From assembly GCF_022539315.1 (NCBI RefSeq), contig NC_066329.1, positions 3,695,072 through 3,759,071 of the forward strand: 64,000 nt of DNA. Reading direction: 5' to 3'. Source of the DNA: Serinus canaria. Lineage: Eukaryota > Chordata > Aves > Passeriformes > Fringillidae. This document shows positions 61,691 through 64,000 of this stretch, piece after piece (position 1 is the stretch's first letter; the number at the start of each line of letters is the position of its first letter). The notes under the pieces were generated by a model. That model was not told where the DNA came from. It saw nothing but the letters and a program-made list of their open reading frames with translations, and did no database searches. A program made the position numbers and the translations under genes.

Positions 61691-63762
61691 TTCATCCTGA
61701 GGGGCTTGGGATGTTCCCAGAGCAAATCCCAGTCTGCTCAACATCAGGTCCTTACTTCTACAAATACTGCCTTTGTCCTCTGTATTTGTTTGAAGAAGTA
61801 TTGCTGGTATGCAGCCTGTGTAATGTGTACATAAGTATCCTAAAAAAATAAAAATAGAAAGCAAACTGTCCCAGTGGCTTTTCCATAGAGACTCGATGAG
61901 TAGTCAAGTTTTGCAGTTTGTGTAAGTCACTGAGATGCTGGTGAGATCCTGTGGTGTTGTACATAATTTATATTTTTAATTTCTAGACTTAAGGTAACTT
62001 TAACACGTTTTTCATGTCTGCACATTCCCCTGCTTGTCATTAAGGAGCGTGAGTAAGTGCAGCTTGATTTGAGTTTGCATATGATGAACTCCTGTAGTTG
62101 AAAGCTTTGAGAGAAGAGCAGGTCCATAAGAGGAGCTGGTTTGTTTGGTTCTGGTGTCAGTGACGTTGCTGGTCATCCTTTGCAGCTCAACCCAGCCTTA
62201 CTGTTCAGAGGTGCAGCACTGCTTCCAGCCAGCTTTTAAGGGTACCTGGGCGTGTGAAATGGTGCCAGTCTCAGGAAGGTGTGGATAGACTTGAAAGGCC
62301 AGGAAGCCACTGTGCAGGATCAGTCTTCCAGAGTTAGGCAAAAAGCACTAAAAAAAAAAAAAAACACTTCACTAAAAGCAGCTCTGATGAGCTCTTTGAA
62401 AAAGATTTAAATGAGAAGGAACAGTTTTCTCTGAGTTTCTGAAGACACGCTCTGCCTTTTGGAAAGATGATTTAAAGTTGCTCAGTGTAAGAGCTGGATT
62501 TCAAAAGCCTTTCCTGGATAGCTGTGCTTTGCTTTATGTAAATGCAGAAAACCTGGGTGTGTAGGTCTCCCTGGGTTGTCTGCAGTTTGAGTGCCCCTTC
62601 AAGACTACCTGGACTTCATGAGATAACATACAGGGAGAAGCTCCTTTGAATTCTGGAAGTTACTGGTTTTTGCTTTGAAAGGTCCTGTACTCCAGATTAT
62701 GGGTCCCAGTTCTTACTCCGTGTTACTTTTCGAGGGTTGTCTCTTATAGAGCATGAGAGCAGAGATAATTGGAGAGCAGTCATCCCTCAACCCTGGGGAA
62801 GGAGTTTCACAGTGTGTGAAGCACAGTGACCCCTCCTTGGTGGATGAGATGGTGGATGCTCACATTTGGGCACTAAGAGGTCATGTGGCAGCAAGTGGCA
62901 TGTTCTGTTTGCCCTGGTTTATGTTCTGTGGGTTGATGTCAAAGGCAGTCTGGTGTTTTTTGTGCTTTGTGGTTTTAGATTTCTGACACACTGAAGCGGT
63001 TTGCAGTGAAAGTAACTACAGCCAGCGTGAAGGAACGGAGAGAGATCCTCAGTGAGCTGGGAAAATGCATTTCTGGGAAAGGTAAAAGCTTGGGAACACT
63101 GTTCTGCTTCCTTGGGTTGAGGAGAATGTTAAAGTGTTTTGTTTCAAAAGGCTCTGTGAGGGGTATTTGTTTAGGGAGAGGCTGGCAGTGTTTTGAGCCA
63201 GTGCTCAATCACAGGGTTAATTCCAAGTGAGGGATTTGTGGATAGCACAGAACCCCAGCTTTTGGCACATCTCGTTTTTTCCAGTCAGTGCTTGTAGCAT
63301 TGTGTATGGTATTTCTTCATATAGTGTATCACTTGAGTTTCTTTCATGACTCTTGGCTTGTTCTTTTAGTACACATGGAATATTTGGATACACACATGTA
63401 TAGAGATGGGGAGTGTGGAAGATTACAGATGGTCTTAATAAAACAGCTGAAGCAAATTTTTCAAACTTAATTCTCTCATTTTCTGAAAATAACCGTGTTT
63501 CACGTGTTCCAGTTATACCATTATTTGTAAAAATACACATAAAATGTATAGAAAGAGCAAACTTTTACTGTGATTCTTGCAAGCAATTTCATAGATGCAA
63601 GCATTTTATTGATTTCAGTCATAAAGTGAATCATGTTTGTGTGAAAGATCAAGAGCACAGTGATTTATGAAGAAGTATTTTGAAATGCATTGTTACAGAT
63701 CTCCCAGAAGGTGCAGTGAAAGGCCTTTGCAAACTCTTCTGCCTTACTCTGCATCGATACCG
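61290..63762 (+). CDS. GCN1: GCN1, eIF2-alpha kinase activator (first three coding exons; gene continues past the window)
   Basis: GCN1 is a very large HEAT-repeat protein (about 2670 residues in human) that binds stalled or collided ribosomes and activates the eIF2alpha kinase GCN2 in amino-acid starvation. Three coding exons are visible: 61290-61307 (MAADTQ), 62979-63081 (ISDTLKRFAVKVTTASVKER... to GK) and 63699-63762 (DLPEGAVKGLCKLFCLTLHR, then YR). Donors are GTGAGT, GTAAAA and GTGAGT; phases 0, 1 and 2 join correctly. The 62 visible residues closely match the human N-terminus (MAADTQVSETLKRFA...). Everything after residue 62 is outside the window, so this entry is a 5' fragment by truncation of the window, not of the gene. 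Confidence 0.93.
61308..62978 (+). other. GCN1 intron 1
   Basis: The first 380 bp belong to the CpG island. The rest is ordinary intron with an A15-type run near 62350-62364. No RNA gene or repeat family was recognised. Confidence 0.6.
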
Positions 63763-63771
63763 GTGAGTAAA

Positions 63772-64000
63772 TGTGGTGGTGTTCACAGGGGAGTCAGGAC
63801 AAGGGAAGAGACAAGGATCTGACTCCATGCTTCAGAAGGCTGATTTATTATTTTATTATATGTATTATATTAAAAGTAAATGATATATTAAAACTATACT
63901 AAAAGAATAGAGAAAGGATTCATCAGAAGGCTAGCAAGGAAAGGAAAGGATGGAATGATAGCAAAAGCTTGTGACTTTCAGAGATTCCAAGCCTGCTGAC
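63772..64000 (-). mobile_element. Endogenous retroviral LTR (partial; continues past the window)
   Basis: From TGTGGTGGTGTTCACAGGGG the sequence continues GGATCTGACTCCATGCTTCA, GAAGGCTGATTTATTATTTT, then an AT-rich stretch with AAAACTATACTAAAAGAATA. I recognise this word order as the 3' part of a solo-LTR type common in passerine genomes, here in reverse orientation, with its own polyadenylation signal (minus-strand AATAAA near 63843-63850). Its 3' terminus, TG/CA-type, falls at about 63772. No coding part is present. The family name is not certain without a repeat library. Confidence 0.7.

Noticed and set aside
60949..61834. Open frames of about 260 codons on both strands at the GCN1 promoter
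   Set aside because: Same compositional artefact; the real signal here is the 18-nt first GCN1 coding exon.

Overview
The window is vertebrate nuclear DNA, almost certainly from a bird and probably a songbird. It has long introns, CpG-island promoters, a CR1 LINE fragment of avian type, scattered old MIR-like SINE fragments, and a solo-LTR-like end of a kind I associate with passerine genomes. The locus is the conserved SIRT4 - U4 snRNA - PXN - RPLP0 - GCN1 block (human 12q24.23-q24.31). SIRT4 is on the minus strand. U4, PXN, RPLP0 and GCN1 are on the plus strand.

Layout. 1-1549 is the 3' flank and UTR of SIRT4. 1550-6364 is SIRT4 (mitochondrial sirtuin; three coding exons plus an inferred 5' non-coding exon in a small GC-rich promoter with two divergent ZNF143-like motifs). 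7400-7915 is a CpG-rich segment holding a complete U4 spliceosomal RNA gene (7751-7895) with a 3' box. 8468-8556 is an AT microsatellite inside a palindrome. 11800-12630 is the PXN CpG island with coding exon 1 (12223-12235). A 24-kb first intron follows. The remaining paxillin exons lie between 36169 and 54096, and a 3.1-kb 3'UTR ends at about 57190. RPLP0 starts about 300 bp later (57501-60915), and GCN1 starts about 375 bp after that (ATG 61290). The window ends in GCN1 intron 3, inside an LTR that begins 9 bp after the exon 3 splice donor.

The genes are not an operon and have different jobs. SIRT4 is a mitochondrial NAD-dependent lysine deacylase/ADP-ribosyltransferase. U4 is a spliceosomal RNA. 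Paxillin is a focal-adhesion scaffold. RPLP0 is the ribosomal stalk base. GCN1 senses stalled or collided ribosomes and contacts the ribosome in the region of the stalk, so the last two neighbours are functionally close.

Most notable: (i) a set of large, phase-0 alternative paxillin exons (44241-47278, about 570 codons) at exactly the Lys|Phe junction where the mammalian beta/gamma inserts occur, which would double the size of the protein and appear to use GC-type donors; (ii) a U4 gene whose substitutions cluster in the 5' stem-loop that binds 15.5K/PRPF31; (iii) an upstream, out-of-frame ATG in SIRT4 exon 1 that would overlap the real start; (iv) the LTR abutting the GCN1 exon 3 donor. No entirely new system is evident. 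All exon boundaries were inferred by eye from reading frame, splice consensus and remembered homologues.
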